From: Pseudomonas sp. HN11
Lineage (GTDB): Bacteria > Pseudomonadota > Gammaproteobacteria > Pseudomonadales > Pseudomonadaceae
NCBI RefSeq assembly: GCF_021390155.1
Contig: NZ_CP089985.1
Coordinates: 5,969,501 to 6,033,500 of the forward strand
Length of the DNA: 64,000 bases
Direction of reading: 5' to 3'
In this document: piece after piece, positions 26,138-37,648 of the stretch
Numbering within the stretch: position 1 is the first letter of the stretch
How the letters are laid out: each line of letters begins with the position of its first letter
Program-made: the position numbers and the translations under genes
The notes under the pieces: generated by a model
What the model was told of the DNA's origin: nothing
What the model saw: the letters and a program-made list of their open reading frames with translations, nothing else
Databases searched by the model: none

Positions 26138-28610
26138 GGCATACCGCCGAAGTAGTCTCATAGAACTTGTCATTGTCAGGTTGAGTCCGGGGGTCGAGCC
26201 TTAGGAGGCAGGTGGAAGAGTCCGGCAGTGAAACCCGCAGGTCTTGCGACTCATTGACGTCGTTCAAGAAAATCATGCCCTCGCCCACCACGCTGGTCAG
26301 GAAGCGATCCCCCTTACCAAACACCGAGGCGCCCTGAGGCAGCGGCCGGCCTTGTTGATCGCTGGCTGTGAGCAAGACACGGCGAACCTTCACCACATCG
26401 AACGCCACGGTATTGAAAGACCCTCGGCCAGCAGCAAGCACTTGGGTGCCGTTCTTCAAGTCAACGCGTTTGGGCAAGGATTGGGTCTGCACTTCGACGT
26501 GGCTGTTGGTGTAGGCGGGCAAGTTTGCAATCACGGCCTGGCCTGTAAAATCGGTCCATACCGGCCCTTGCGGGGTCTCGACTTTTGCAGCGCCAATATC
26601 GCCGACCGAAACGATGCCGAACGTATCCCCCACAGCGTAAGGCGAGAACGTAAGCCCTCCTTCGTGAGCCACCACGCCGCCTTGCAACTGCCCAGTGTAC
26701 GTATTGCCCAACGAGTCGCGGCTGACGCCAAGGCCCACTCGCGTATAACGGGGCATCAGGTCCACCTGGCCACGTATCGATTGCTCTTGGGCGCTGAGGT
26801 CACGTTCAATGCCGACGTCATAATTCACATACTCATTGACCCGTTCACTGAGTGCTGCACCGGCGCGGGATCGGTCCCCCCGGCGACTGATATAGCTGCT
26901 CACACGACGATCGCCGCCCAAGGGAACGCTGACTTGCAACCGCAAAGACAGGTCGTCGTCCAGGGCTGAATCGCGTCGACTACCGGCAAGCGGCGTGTCA
27001 CGGCGAATCCGATGACCGCCTACCTGCGAATCGGCAATCAGGGCGACATCAGCGTAGCGGAACGACTTGTTCCATGAGGCAAATACGTGTTCGGTCATTT
27101 GCCCGTCGAATTGGGCGCCACGGGTATAGCCCATGGAGAAGCCGCCCAGTGCGGGGTCGACCCAGCTCACACCCACCGTGTATTGGTTCTTGAAGCGCGA
27201 ACCCAGCTCATCGACCTTGGCCGAACGGCCAGCCTCAAGTACCTCGCGATAACCCTGAGTCTGGGTCGTTGCACTGAGATTGACGTCGATGTTGGCAACC
27301 ACCGGGCTGCTCACGGACACACTGCTGCGCGCCCCAGACACTGAGTTACGGCTATCGCGCGACAAATTGTGGCGTGCGCCCACGGAAACCCGCTGGAAAA
27401 ACACGCTCCCCAAGGTGCCGCCTGCCGACCAATACTCATCGGTGCTCAACAAACCGAAACCTGCAGACGAGTTGCGTCCGAGACCCCAGGTGCCGCTGCC
27501 CATGGCAACCACAGGCGTCGGCCCATTCTCAACGGCGTTTTCCCGCACCTTGCCGAGGGAGAAGTAAAAACCCGGCGCTGCCGGAGCGCCCCCCGCGAAC
27601 GAAGCGGCGGGCACCACGAAACTGCGCTTGGCACCTCGCACATCGATCACGCTGACGTCCAGGTCACTGGTGCCATTCAGCAAGGGCAAGCCCGTCAACC
27701 GAAAGGGGCCTTCCGGCACCAGTGTGCTGTGGATCAGCACTCCGGACTGGCGCACCTCAATCCGCGACTGGCTCTGGGCGAGGCCTTCCACCACGGCATT
27801 GTTGCTGCCTGCCGGCACGCGCGATTGACCATCGGGCGAAAACTGCACGCCCGACAGTGGTACGCCACCAAACAACGGATTGTTGCTGGAGAGCTGGCCC
27901 ACTTGGAGCGTCGACTGCAACGCAGCGATATCGCGCTGTGCGTAGGCATACAGGTGCTCTGTGCGGGTGTCGCCATTGTCGGAGACATAGAACTGGCGGC
28001 TGCGCACAATCCAGTCACCCAGGTTGAAACCCGCCTCGGTATAAGCCGACATGAACCGACTGGGCCCGCTGTGTGAACGGCTGTTAAAACCCAGCACGTC
28101 ATAGTTGAACACGGCCGCCGTCCCTCCCTGGGAAAAATGCCCCGTCGCCCATTGCGGTTCGCGAAACGATTGAGTTGGCACCACCAGCGCCACTTCATCA
28201 ATACCGGGTCGCAGCCGCACCATCGTCGTTGGGAATGCCCCGAGGAAGTCATGGCAGGCCTGGTCCGCATTAGCACCTTCACGGATGTTTCCCCGAGGCT
28301 GTACCAACCCGGCTTTTTCCAATAATCCTTGGGTGAAACACAATTGCCCCTGCGCATCGAACTGCGCATCCACCAGCCCGAGCGGGTTCCCATTCACTCG
28401 CAGCCCCACCACATGGGTACCTTCGCGAAAACGCGACGCACTGCGAAAGTAGTCCGACACCTTAGGGTCAATGCCATACGTAGTGAGTGCTGCCAGGTCG
28501 AAACCTTCCCCCAACTCAAGCGCGGAGACGAGGCCCGGTAGCCCCCACAGGGTCGCAAACCCCATGAGCAGTGTTGGAACCGGAAGTCTGTTACTCGACA
28601 GGTTGGTCAT
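26127..28610 (-). CDS. Fimbrial outer-membrane usher protein
   Basis: An 827-residue usher of the PapC/FimD family that assembles fimbrial subunits and forms the export pore. After the signal peptide comes the N-terminal chaperone-binding domain (FDLAALTTYGIDPKVSDYF), then a large barrel with repeated aromatic strands, a plug region (VPEGPFRLTGLPLLNGTSDLDVSVIDVRG) and C-terminal domains with the conserved pair of cysteines (STCLLRL ... SAVCHGR). Length is usual for ushers. The start lies 7 bases after the chaperone gene and the end overlaps the last subunit gene. Confidence 0.95.
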   Translation of the reverse strand: MTNLSSNRLPVPTLLMGFATLWGLPGLVSALELGEGFDLAALTTYGIDPKVSDYFRSASRFREGTHVVGLRVNGNPLGLVDAQFDAQGQLCFTQGLLEKAGLVQPRGNIREGANADQACHDFLGAFPTTMVRLRPGIDEVALVVPTQSFREPQWATGHFSQGGTAAVFNYDVLGFNSRSHSGPSRFMSAYTEAGFNLGDWIVRSRQFYVSDNGDTRTEHLYAYAQRDIAALQSTLQVGQLSSNNPLFGGVPLSGVQFSPDGQSRVPAGSNNAVVEGLAQSQSRIEVRQSGVLIHSTLVPEGPFRLTGLPLLNGTSDLDVSVIDVRGAKRSFVVPAASFAGGAPAAPGFYFSLGKVRENAVENGPTPVVAMGSGTWGLGRNSSAGFGLLSTDEYWSAGGTLGSVFFQRVSVGARHNLSRDSRNSVSGARSSVSVSSPVVANIDVNLSATTQTQGYREVLEAGRSAKVDELGSRFKNQYTVGVSWVDPALGGFSMGYTRGAQFDGQMTEHVFASWNKSFRYADVALIADSQVGGHRIRRDTPLAGSRRDSALDDDLSLRLQVSVPLGGDRRVSSYISRRGDRSRAGAALSERVNEYVNYDVGIERDLSAQEQSIRGQVDLMPRYTRVGLGVSRDSLGNTYTGQLQGGVVAHEGGLTFSPYAVGDTFGIVSVGDIGAAKVETPQGPVWTDFTGQAVIANLPAYTNSHVEVQTQSLPKRVDLKNGTQVLAAGRGSFNTVAFDVVKVRRVLLTASDQQGRPLPQGASVFGKGDRFLTSVVGEGMIFLNDVNESQDLRVSLPDSSTCLLRLDPRTQPDNDKFYETTSAVCHGR

Positions 28611-28617
28611 GATCCGA

Positions 28618-29331
28618 TCAACCCCCGTCGGCGCTGATCAAGGTTCGGTAGCTGTCCACCGAAAACCCATAAACCGTCGCTGGTTGGATCTCGACTTCAG
28701 TCAAGCCAACCAAAGCCCCCTCAACCTTTGCCGTCAGTACCTCCCCTGGCAATATGTAGGTGCGCGGCAATGTCGCCATGGCCCCTTGAGGCAGCAACTG
28801 GACATCTGCCGCCAGACGCACCACATAGGCACTGTCGTTATGAACGGTCAGGCGCTCGCCTGATCGTCTCCAGACCAACAATTCCCAAGGCGCATCGTGT
28901 CGAGGCAGGCCCTGGGGGTGCAGGATCAGCGGCAAATTCTGCCGAAGAGTGATACCGATCGTCGCCCCCCCTGCGGCGCGCGCCTGGGGAATACCTTCGA
29001 ACGTCACGCGTTTCAAGCGCTGGGTTTGCAATGGCGTTTTTAAGGTGGCAATGAACCGCACCAATTGGGTTTCTCCCGCCTCCACCCGTGTAATGGGCGG
29101 CGTAACAATCAAGAGCGGTTCCACGTCCTCGGGGACGTTCTCGACGACCGAATGAAGCAGCGCCGGGGTCGCATCGGTATTCTTTATGTTGATCGTGGCC
29201 TCACCCTGTTCTTCATAAAGCACGATCACTGAAGTTTCCGGCAGCATGCCATCCGCGACTGCAAGATTGGCAAAACACAGACTCCAACCTGCACCCAACA
29301 ACAAATTACTTATAACTGAAAAGCTACGCAC
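28618..29331 (-). CDS. Periplasmic fimbrial chaperone (PapD family)
   Basis: A 237-residue two-domain immunoglobulin-like chaperone. A signal peptide (to about residue 27, ANLAVADG) precedes the first domain, with TSVIVLYEEQGEATINIKNTD and the G1-strand region GETQLVRFIATL ahead of the linker. Conserved chaperone positions include PPITRVEAGE and the basic R/K pair used to anchor subunit C-termini. It sits between the first subunit gene (100-base gap) and the usher (7-base gap), the standard order of a chaperone-usher operon. Confidence 0.93.
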   Translation of the reverse strand: MRSFSVISNLLLGAGWSLCFANLAVADGMLPETSVIVLYEEQGEATINIKNTDATPALLHSVVENVPEDVEPLLIVTPPITRVEAGETQLVRFIATLKTPLQTQRLKRVTFEGIPQARAAGGATIGITLRQNLPLILHPQGLPRHDAPWELLVWRRSGERLTVHNDSAYVVRLAADVQLLPQGAMATLPRTYILPGEVLTAKVEGALVGLTEVEIQPATVYGFSVDSYRTLISADGG

Positions 29332-29431
29332 TCAGCACTCCCACGAATTGAAGTAAGCCAATGGCAACCAAACGTATATAAAAACAGCCGACAAAGAATT
29401 GGCAGTTCTTAATCGACTGTATTTAAAACGC

Positions 29432-30094
29432 TTAGATGTAATTCAATTCAAGCGATGCGCGCCCATCCAGGGTGATATCACGGCTCAGGTCCAAATCATG
29501 CGCTTTATTGATAACTGCCCTCACTGCGATAGTGCCACTCAACTGAGAGACTGCGGCCGGAGTGAGCCCAGTGCCACTGCGCCATGAGTGTTGGGTAGGA
29601 AATTGAGCGGCTTTGCCATCACTGCTCTGCCAGGAGGATGTGCTGGCGCTGGCACGCATGATCGGGGACAGCGTTACGCCCGACGACTTGAGATCCCTGA
29701 GAGTAACCGTAAAACCGCCGGTCTTTCGGCCCGACACCGAACCCAAACCATAGTTATGCGCTTCGGTATAGCCTGCGCCAAGCGCATTGAGGATTCCCGG
29801 CACCTTGCTGGAGGCCTGCAGATCTTTAAAGGTCAGCCCGAACTTGGCCGCACCGCTGCTGCAATTGACGGACAGAGGAAGCGTTCTCTCTTGAAGAGGT
29901 GTAAACGCTCCCGGGAGCAACGTGCCCGAAGCAATATCGCCATAGTTCACAACCCCCGCCCCACTCATGGAAAGGCTACAGGCGGCAGGTTTGATCGTCC
30001 CCCTGACGGTCAGCTCGGCAACGGTGGTTGCATGAGCGCTGAAAGCTGCGGCCAAGCCAGCAATACCAAGAGTCAATCCAACAATTTTTTTCAT
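29432..30094 (-). CDS. DUF1120 fimbrial subunit, likely major
   Basis: A 220-residue secreted protein, first gene of the fimbrial operon. The signal peptide MKKIVGLTLGIAGLAAAFSAHA is textbook. The mature part starts TVAELTVRGTIKPAACSLSMSG, and a second cysteine in LPLSVNCSSG forms the expected disulfide. The C-terminus ends in an alternating strand DGRASLELNYI. This DUF1120 type of subunit occurs in gamma- and beta-proteobacterial chaperone-usher systems. AGGTCGA lies before the ATG. Being first and largest-expressed by position, it is probably the main shaft subunit. Confidence 0.85.
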   Translation of the reverse strand: MKKIVGLTLGIAGLAAAFSAHATTVAELTVRGTIKPAACSLSMSGAGVVNYGDIASGTLLPGAFTPLQERTLPLSVNCSSGAAKFGLTFKDLQASSKVPGILNALGAGYTEAHNYGLGSVSGRKTGGFTVTLRDLKSSGVTLSPIMRASASTSSWQSSDGKAAQFPTQHSWRSGTGLTPAAVSQLSGTIAVRAVINKAHDLDLSRDITLDGRASLELNYI

Positions 30095-30576
30095 ATTCGA
30101 CCTGTCACTGAAAGTTATCAGGTGTTCGTTATTTTAAGCTCGACTGCTCCGTCAGCCGGTAGGTGCTAATCCTTGAAATACATAACTATAAATAAATAAC
30201 ACCAAGGCAAAATTGCCGAATGACAGTCTGTCGCTTTGCCCCTTGCAAAAGAATCAGATAACACGCCAGTTATTGTGGGAGCCGTAAAAATAAAGAGTCA
30301 CTATAACCAACCCATGAAGTAGTCCCGAACAAAAAAAACCATAGAACAATGACAGCCGGTACGTAGGGAAAATCCATAAACAGCCCAACTAAAATATTTC
30401 GTCAAATAGCCCTACACGACTAAGAACTTATTCAGCGAGAACTTTGCAGCTACCCCCTACACCTCTCACAACAACGCCTCACAGACGGCCAAAGGTCAAT
30501 TACCCAAGCACAACGCGTTGGCTCCAGCGGTCGATCGTGGCACGATGGCAAGGTTATCGACCGAGACCCTCTAACC
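30095..30576. other. AT-rich intergenic region upstream of fimbrial operon and ppx
   Basis: These 482 bases lie between the divergent fimbrial operon and ppx and hold no convincing gene. 30160-30430 is strikingly AT-rich for this genome (runs such as AAATAAATAA and AAAAAAAACC), as is common for horizontally acquired promoters silenced by H-NS-like MvaT proteins. The fimbrial promoter is expected here; exact elements could not be fixed. Confidence 0.55.
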
Positions 30577-32079
30577 ATGCCGCAATCCCAAGCCAAGAAT
30601 CTGTCCTTGATCGCCGCCATCGACCTGGGCTCCAACAGCTTTCACATGGTCGTGGCCAAGGCCCAGAACGGTGAGATCCGCATCCTTGAGCGGCTCGGTG
30701 AGAAAGTACAACTGGCTGCCGGGATCGACGACGAGCGCAAGCTCAATGAAGAATCCATGCAGCGCGGGCTTGACTGCCTTAAGCGGTTTGCCCAGTTGAT
30801 CAATGGCATGCCTCTGGGAGCCGTGCGAATTGTCGGCACCAACGCCCTGCGCGAAGCCCGCAACCGTGGCGAATTCATCCGCCGCGCCGAAGAGATCCTG
30901 GGGCACCCGGTAGAAGTCATCTCTGGCCGTGAAGAAGCCCGGCTGATCTATCTCGGCGTATCCCACACCCTGGCCGACACCCCCGGCAAACGCCTGGTGG
31001 CGGACATCGGCGGCGGCAGTACCGAATTCATCATCGGCCAACGCTTCGAACCGTTACTGCGCGAAAGCCTGCAGATGGGTTGCGTGAGTTTCACTCAACG
31101 TTATTTCAAAGATGGCAAGATCACTCCGGCACGTTATGCACAGGCCTACACAGCGGCACGACTGGAGATCATGAGCATTGAACACGCCTTGCACCGCCTG
31201 ACGTGGGATGAAGCCATCGGCTCGTCCGGCACCATCCGCGCTATCGGCCTGGCGCTCAAAGCCGGTGGCCACGGCACCGGCGAGGTCAACGCCGAAGGCC
31301 TGGCGTGGCTCAAGCGCAAGCTGTTCAAGCTGGGCGACGCAGAAAAGATCGACTTCGATGGCATCAAGCCAGACCGCCGCGCCATCTTCCCGGCCGGCCT
31401 GGCGATTCTCGAAGCGATCTTCGATGCCCTCGAACTGCAACGCATGGACCACTGTGACGGCGCCCTGCGCGAAGGCGTGCTTTATGACCTGCTGGGTCGC
31501 CACCATCACGAAGACGTGCGTGAGCGCACGCTCACTTCGTTGATGGAGCGTTATCACGTCGACCTGGAACAAGCTGCCCGCGTGGAGCGCAAAGCCCTGC
31601 ACGCCTTCGACCAGGTAGCCGACGACTGGGACCTGGAGAACGGCGTATGGCGCGAGCTGCTGGGCTGGGCCGCCAAGGTGCATGAAGTGGGCCTGGACAT
31701 CGCCCACTACCATTACCACAAGCACGGCGCCTACCTGATCGAGCACTCGGACCTGGCCGGCTTCTCCCGCGAAGACCAGCAAATGCTCGCCCTGCTGGTC
31801 CGCGGCCATCGCCGTAACATCCCCAAGGACAAATTTGCCGAATTCGGTGACGAAGGCATCAAGCTGATCCGCCTGTGTGTGCTGCTGCGTTTTGCGATCC
31901 TGTTCCACCACATTCGCGGCACCCAGGAAATGCCCCAGGTGACCCTGCGCGCCAATGGCGACAGCCTGGATGTGATGTTCCCGAAAGGCTGGCTGGATGA
32001 AAACCAACTGACCCAGGCGGATTTTGCCCAGGAAGCCGAGTGGCTGACGCGGGTGGGGTTCAGCCTGAACTTGCGCTGA
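30577..32079 (+). CDS. ppx: Exopolyphosphatase
   Basis: A 500-residue enzyme of the Ppx/GppA family that removes terminal phosphates from polyphosphate. The ASKHA fold is shown by [17 protein letters not shown] (residues 9-25) and [15 protein letters not shown]; the C-terminal HD-like domain contains [23 protein letters not shown]. Length matches E. coli Ppx. It converges on ppk with a REP doublet between the stop codons, so the degrading and synthesising enzymes are on opposite strands and not in one operon. Confidence 0.96.
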   Translation: MPQSQAKNLSLIAAIDLGSNSFHMVVAKAQNGEIRILERLGEKVQLAAGIDDERKLNEESMQRGLDCLKRFAQLINGMPLGAVRIVGTNALREARNRGEFIRRAEEILGHPVEVISGREEARLIYLGVSHTLADTPGKRLVADIGGGSTEFIIGQRFEPLLRESLQMGCVSFTQRYFKDGKITPARYAQAYTAARLEIMSIEHALHRLTWDEAIGSSGTIRAIGLALKAGGHGTGEVNAEGLAWLKRKLFKLGDAEKIDFDGIKPDRRAIFPAGLAILEAIFDALELQRMDHCDGALREGVLYDLLGRHHHEDVRERTLTSLMERYHVDLEQAARVERKALHAFDQVADDWDLENGVWRELLGWAAKVHEVGLDIAHYHYHKHGAYLIEHSDLAGFSREDQQMLALLVRGHRRNIPKDKFAEFGDEGIKLIRLCVLLRFAILFHHIRGTQEMPQVTLRANGDSLDVMFPKGWLDENQLTQADFAQEAEWLTRVGFSLNLR

Positions 32080-32106
32080 CGCAATCCAAAAACACTGCAA
32101 AAACAA

Positions 32107-32198
32107 ATGTGGGGGCGGGCGTGCTCGCGAATGCGGTGGATCAGTCAATGCATCCGGTGACTGATGCTTCGCATTCGCGGGCAAGCCCGCTCCCACAT
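32107..32198. repeat. REP doublet between ppx and ppk, TGTGGG arms outermost
   Basis: A REP copy starting ATGTGGGGGCGGGC at 32107 and an inverted copy ending GCCCGCTCCCACAT at 32198, the arms 30-odd bases each. It occupies most of the gap between the convergent ppx and ppk stops and can fold in either transcript, probably protecting both 3' ends. Confidence 0.85.
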
Positions 32199-32217
32199 GG
32201 GTCCGCGTAAACCTGGA

Positions 32218-34440
32218 TTAATTCACCGTAAGGATCGGGCTACCCAGCTTCTCCAACAATGTCGCCTGCGCACTGCGCGGGTTCTGGTTGCCGGTCGGCG
32301 TGTTGCGTACGTAGCGGCCATCCGACTGCAGGCTCCAGCTGTGAGTGTTGTCGGTGAGGTAGCTTTCCAGCTCCTTCTTGACCCGCATGATCAGCTTCTT
32401 GCCTTCCACCGGGAAGCACGTCTCGACACGCTTATCGAGGTTGCGCTCCATCCAGTCGGCACTGGAGAGGAACATCTGCTCTTCACCGCCATTGAGGAAG
32501 TAGAAGACCCGCGTGTGCTCCAGGAAGCGCCCGATGATCGAACGCACATGAATGTTGTGCGACACCCCGACAATGCCTGGACGCAGGCAGCACATGCCGC
32601 GCACCACCAGGTCGATACGCACGCCGGACTGGCTGGCCTTGTACAGCGCGCGGATGATCTTCGGATCGGTCAGCGAATTGAACTTGGCGATGATGTGCGC
32701 CGGTTTGCCATCGAGGGCGAACTGGGTCTCGCGGGCAATCATGTCAAGCATGCCCTTCTTGAGGGTGAACGGCGCGTGCAGCAGTTTCTTCATGCGCAAG
32801 GTCTTGCCCATGCCGATCAACTGGCTGAACAGTTTTCCGACATCTTCACACAGGGCATCGTCGGAGGTCAGCAGGCTGTAGTCGGTGTAGAGCTTGGCGT
32901 TGCCGGCGTGGTAGTTACCGGTGCCCAAGTGGGCGTAACGCACGATCTCACCGGCTTCGCGGCGCAGGATCAGCATCATCTTGGCGTGGGTCTTGAAGCC
33001 GACCACACCGTAGATCACCACCGCACCCGCCGCTTGCAGACGACTGGCCAGTTGCAGGTTGGATTCCTCGTCGAAGCGCGCACGCAGTTCGATCACTGCG
33101 GTGACTTCCTTGCCGTTACGTGCGGCGTCGACCAGGGCATCGACGATTTCCGAGTTGGCGCCGGAACGGTACAGCGTCTGGCGCACCGCCAACACATGCG
33201 GGTCCTTGGCGGCCTGGCGCAGCAGGTCGACCACCGGGGTGAAGGACTCGAAGGGGTGCAACAGCAGGATGTCCTGCTTGCTCACCACGCTGAAAATGTT
33301 TTCGCTGTTTTGCAGCAGTTTCGGGATCTGCGGGGTGAACGGCGTGTATTGCAACTCCGGATGGCTGTCCAGGCCGGTAATGCTGAACAGGCGCGTCAGG
33401 TTGACCGGGCCGTTGACCTGGTACAGCTCGGATTCGGCCAGGTTGAACTGCTTGAGCAGGTAGTCCGACAGGTGTTTCGGGCAGGTGTCCGCTACTTCAA
33501 GCCGCACCGCATCGCCGTAGCGCCGCGAGAACAACTCGCCACGCAGGGCACGGGCCAAGTCTTCGACGTCTTCGGAATCCAGCGCCAGGTCGGCGTTACG
33601 GGTCAGGCGGAATTGGTAGCAACCTTTAACCTTCATGCCCTGGAACAGGTCATCGGCGTGTGCGTGGATCATCGACGACAGGAATACATAGTTATCGCCA
33701 GCGCCCCCCACCTCTTCCGGTACTTTGATGATTCGTGGCAACAGGCGCGGAGCGGGGATGATCGCCAGGCCGGAATCGCGACCGAAGGCGTCGATACCTT
33801 CCAGCTCGACGATAAAGTTGAGGCTCTTGTTCACCAGCAACGGGAACGGGTGCGTCGGGTCGAGGCCGATAGGAGTGATGATCGGCGAAATCTCATCGCG
33901 GAAGTAACGGCGCACCCAGGTCTTGATCTTGGTGGTCCAGTGACGGCGACGGATGAAGCGGACCTGATGTTTCTCCAGTTCCGGCAGCAAGATGTCGTTG
34001 AGGATCGCGTATTGGCGGTCCACATGGCCGTGCACCAGCTCGCTGATGCGTGCCAGGGCCTGGTGCGGCTGCAGGCCGTCGGCGCCGGCTTGTTCGCGGG
34101 CGAAGGTGATTTGTTTCTTGAGGCCGGCGACGCGGATCTCGAAGAACTCGTCCAGGTTGCTGGAGAAGATCAGCAGGAATTTGAGCCGTTCCAACAGCGG
34201 GTAGGACTCATCCAGCGCCTGCTCCAGCACGCGGATGTTGAATTGCAGTTGTGACAGCTCGCGGTGGATGTACAAGCTGCTGTCATCCAGGTTGGTCACG
34301 GCGGCCACCGGGGCCTGCACGGGCGATTCGACCACCAAGGCAGGTGCGGCGGGTTCGTGCTCCGGCGGAGTCTCGGCGACTTGTTCAACCACCGGGTGAG
34401 CGTCTTTTACGGCAACTTCTGTGAGTCCTTCGGTATTCAT
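32218..34440 (-). CDS. ppk: Polyphosphate kinase 1
   Basis: A 740-residue enzyme that makes polyphosphate from ATP. The N-terminal part holds [22 protein letters not shown]; the two phospholipase-D-like catalytic domains hold the active histidines, one in [26 protein letters not shown] (phosphohistidine) and another in the [16 protein letters not shown] block. The N-terminal 45 residues before SLYIHREL are rich in proline, valine and alanine and not conserved. AGGAACATTCG precedes the ATG. hemB lies upstream with only an 18-base gap, so ppk may be co-transcribed from it. Confidence 0.97.
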   Translation of the reverse strand: MNTEGLTEVAVKDAHPVVEQVAETPPEHEPAAPALVVESPVQAPVAAVTNLDDSSLYIHRELSQLQFNIRVLEQALDESYPLLERLKFLLIFSSNLDEFFEIRVAGLKKQITFAREQAGADGLQPHQALARISELVHGHVDRQYAILNDILLPELEKHQVRFIRRRHWTTKIKTWVRRYFRDEISPIITPIGLDPTHPFPLLVNKSLNFIVELEGIDAFGRDSGLAIIPAPRLLPRIIKVPEEVGGAGDNYVFLSSMIHAHADDLFQGMKVKGCYQFRLTRNADLALDSEDVEDLARALRGELFSRRYGDAVRLEVADTCPKHLSDYLLKQFNLAESELYQVNGPVNLTRLFSITGLDSHPELQYTPFTPQIPKLLQNSENIFSVVSKQDILLLHPFESFTPVVDLLRQAAKDPHVLAVRQTLYRSGANSEIVDALVDAARNGKEVTAVIELRARFDEESNLQLASRLQAAGAVVIYGVVGFKTHAKMMLILRREAGEIVRYAHLGTGNYHAGNAKLYTDYSLLTSDDALCEDVGKLFSQLIGMGKTLRMKKLLHAPFTLKKGMLDMIARETQFALDGKPAHIIAKFNSLTDPKIIRALYKASQSGVRIDLVVRGMCCLRPGIVGVSHNIHVRSIIGRFLEHTRVFYFLNGGEEQMFLSSADWMERNLDKRVETCFPVEGKKLIMRVKKELESYLTDNTHSWSLQSDGRYVRNTPTGNQNPRSAQATLLEKLGSPILTVN

Positions 34441-34458
34441 CGAATGTTCCTGTGAGGG

Positions 34459-35493
<1,035 letters not shown>

Positions 35494-35680
35494 TCACGGG
35501 CGAGCGTTGCAGTTATAAGCGGCCATTATGACGAAGGTATGACAGTTGTGCTTAAGGATGCGACCTGTAGCCGCATTCGTCATTTATGTAGGAATTGTTC
35601 ACTTCGTGACACATCTCGATACTTTCATGAATCTTCGTGAAGGCGTAGGCTGCGCGTTCATTTCGCCAGCACCCCAGACC

Positions 35681-36316
35681 ATGCTTCAACAATTTCTGCA
35701 TGACTTCGGCTACTTTGCGCTCTTCCTGGGCACCTTCTTTGAAGGCGAGACCATTCTGGTTCTCGCAGGCTTCCTGGCGTTCCGTGGCTACATGGATATC
35801 AACCTGGTGGTGGTCGTTGCCTTTTTCGGCAGCTACGCCGGCGATCAGCTTTGGTATTACATGGGCCGCAAGCACGGCCGCAAGCTGCTGGCCCGCAAGC
35901 CGCGCTGGCAATTGATGGGTGACAAGGCCCTGGAGCATATCCGCAAGCACCCGGATATCTGGGTGTTGAGCTTCCGCTTCGTCTACGGATTGCGCACGGT
36001 CATGCCGGTGGCGATAGGTTTGTCCGGCTACCCGCCATTGCGCTACCTGATCCTCAACGGTATTGGTGCCGCGATCTGGGCTTTGGCGTTGGGCGCTGCG
36101 GCCTATCACTTCGGCGCAGTGCTGGAGGGCATGTTGGGTAGCATCAAGAAATACGAGTTGTGGGTATTGGGCGCGTTGCTGATACTGGGCTTCGGCCTGT
36201 GGCTGCGCCGCCGCTTCAAGAATGCGCGCATCGCCCGCGAGGCCTGTGCCGAGGCCAAGGCCCGGCTCGCAGCCGAGCAGGTCCCGGTCGAAGCGCCTAA
36301 GACACCAGTCGACTAA
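35681..36316 (+). CDS. DedA-family membrane protein
   Basis: A 211-residue inner-membrane protein. It has the DedA signature GTFFEGETILVLAGFLAFRG near residue 18, the F/YxG and RxxG block FRFVYGLRTVMPVAIGLSGYP, and four to five hydrophobic helices. DedA proteins are needed for membrane homeostasis and are proposed lipid scramblases. The start at 35681 was chosen from family length; an earlier in-frame ATG would add about 45 residues. Its last 20 bases overlap the convergent desaturase gene. Confidence 0.9.
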   Translation: MLQQFLHDFGYFALFLGTFFEGETILVLAGFLAFRGYMDINLVVVVAFFGSYAGDQLWYYMGRKHGRKLLARKPRWQLMGDKALEHIRKHPDIWVLSFRFVYGLRTVMPVAIGLSGYPPLRYLILNGIGAAIWALALGAAAYHFGAVLEGMLGSIKKYELWVLGALLILGFGLWLRRRFKNARIAREACAEAKARLAAEQVPVEAPKTPVD

Positions 36317-37532
36317 AGCGGCTTCTGCAGCAGTAGAGCCCGATCACGCTGAGCAGGCTGTAGCTCAGCAGGCCCAGCCAGCCCAGACTGCTGGCGGGCC
36401 ATAGCCCGACCAGCGGCGCCAGCCAGACCAGCGGTATATTCAACACCAGCCGCAAAAGTTCGACCTTCAACGCCCACTGGCGATTCTCCAAAGCCACACC
36501 CAAGGTAAACAACCCCAGCGCCATGGCACTCCCGCCCAGGATCAGCGCCGCCACGGCCAATCCTTCGCCGACATTCATCAAATAGCTGCCAAAACCCACA
36601 TACGCCGCAAATTGAAGGGCGATATAGACCTGTTGGCGTACATCCAGCGGCACTTCGAGTTTACGGAACTGGGTCAGGTCATGCTTGGCCAACGGGTACT
36701 TGGCCTTTACGTCTGCGGGGCGCCAACCGGTGCGCATGAACCAGATGCGCAGCTTGTCCCACCAGCGCTCGGTTCGCCGCGCATCACGCCACAACTGCGC
36801 ATAAAACTGCAGGTTGGCCCACAGCGGATTCCAGCTGGCCAAGGGTGTAGTCACGCCGAAAATCACCGGTTCGTTGTCGTCTTCCTCTTGGAAGGTGCCG
36901 AACAGCCGGTCCCAAATAATGAACACCCCGCCGTAATTGCGATCCATGTAGAGAGCGTTCTGTGCATGGTGGGCCCGATGATTGGATGGCGTGACGAAAA
37001 ACCATTCATACCAGCCGAGCTTCGGCACGTGCCGGGTATGCACCCAGAATTGATAGAGCAGGTTAAGCGATGCAACGCTGATAAACACCACCAATGGCAC
37101 GCCAAGTACGGCCAAGGGCAGGTAGAAAATCCAGCTCAACAGAAAACCGGTGCTGGTCTGGCGCAGAGCGGTGCTGAGGTTGTAGTCCTCGCTCTGGTGG
37201 TGCACCGAATGCGCGGCCCACAAGATGTTGCGTTCGTGGCCCATGCGGTGCAGCCAGTAGTAGCAGAAGTCGTAGAACACAAAGGCGAACACCCAGGTCC
37301 AGACGCTCTGCGCGGGCAGTTCAATCAATGCAAGATGTTTAAGGGCGAACGCGTAGGTCAACAGCCCCACGCCTTTGGTGAGCAGCCCCGTGGTGGTGGA
37401 CAACACACCGGTGCTGAGGCTGTTGATGGCGTCCGCCACCCGGTAGTTACGCACGCCGCGCCAGCGGTCGGCAATCAGCTCCACCACGATCAAGGCAATG
37501 AAAAACGGTACCGCGTAAGGCACGAAATCCAT
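36297..37532 (-). CDS. Sterol desaturase/fatty acid hydroxylase-family membrane enzyme
   Basis: A 411-residue di-iron membrane oxygenase. The eight-histidine pattern is visible: HRMGH (H95, H99), HSVHH (H108, H111, H112) and HRAHH (H185, H188, H189), set among hydrophobic helices. The extra C-terminal region of about 200 residues with more helices resembles alkylglycerol monooxygenase (TMEM195)-like members rather than plain desaturases. Substrate is unknown; a lipid is likely. It converges with dedA with a 20-base overlap and is divergent from elbB. Confidence 0.88.
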   Translation of the reverse strand: MDFVPYAVPFFIALIVVELIADRWRGVRNYRVADAINSLSTGVLSTTTGLLTKGVGLLTYAFALKHLALIELPAQSVWTWVFAFVFYDFCYYWLHRMGHERNILWAAHSVHHQSEDYNLSTALRQTSTGFLLSWIFYLPLAVLGVPLVVFISVASLNLLYQFWVHTRHVPKLGWYEWFFVTPSNHRAHHAQNALYMDRNYGGVFIIWDRLFGTFQEEDDNEPVIFGVTTPLASWNPLWANLQFYAQLWRDARRTERWWDKLRIWFMRTGWRPADVKAKYPLAKHDLTQFRKLEVPLDVRQQVYIALQFAAYVGFGSYLMNVGEGLAVAALILGGSAMALGLFTLGVALENRQWALKVELLRLVLNIPLVWLAPLVGLWPASSLGWLGLLSYSLLSVIGLYCCRSRFSRLVS

Positions 37533-37648
37533 GGTCTGGTCCGGTCTATTTTTGTTACATCAAGATTAGGTGCAGCAGCGCGAGATCCCATTGGCAACAG
37601 ATGACAAATTAGTAGACATTTAACGCCAAGACCCCAGGAGAAATGCCC

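Noticed and set aside
32164..34254. 696-codon open frame antisense to ppk
   Set aside because: High GC lengthens antisense frames; composition is histidine/glutamine-rich noise, there is no ribosome site, and ppk on the other strand is unmistakable.
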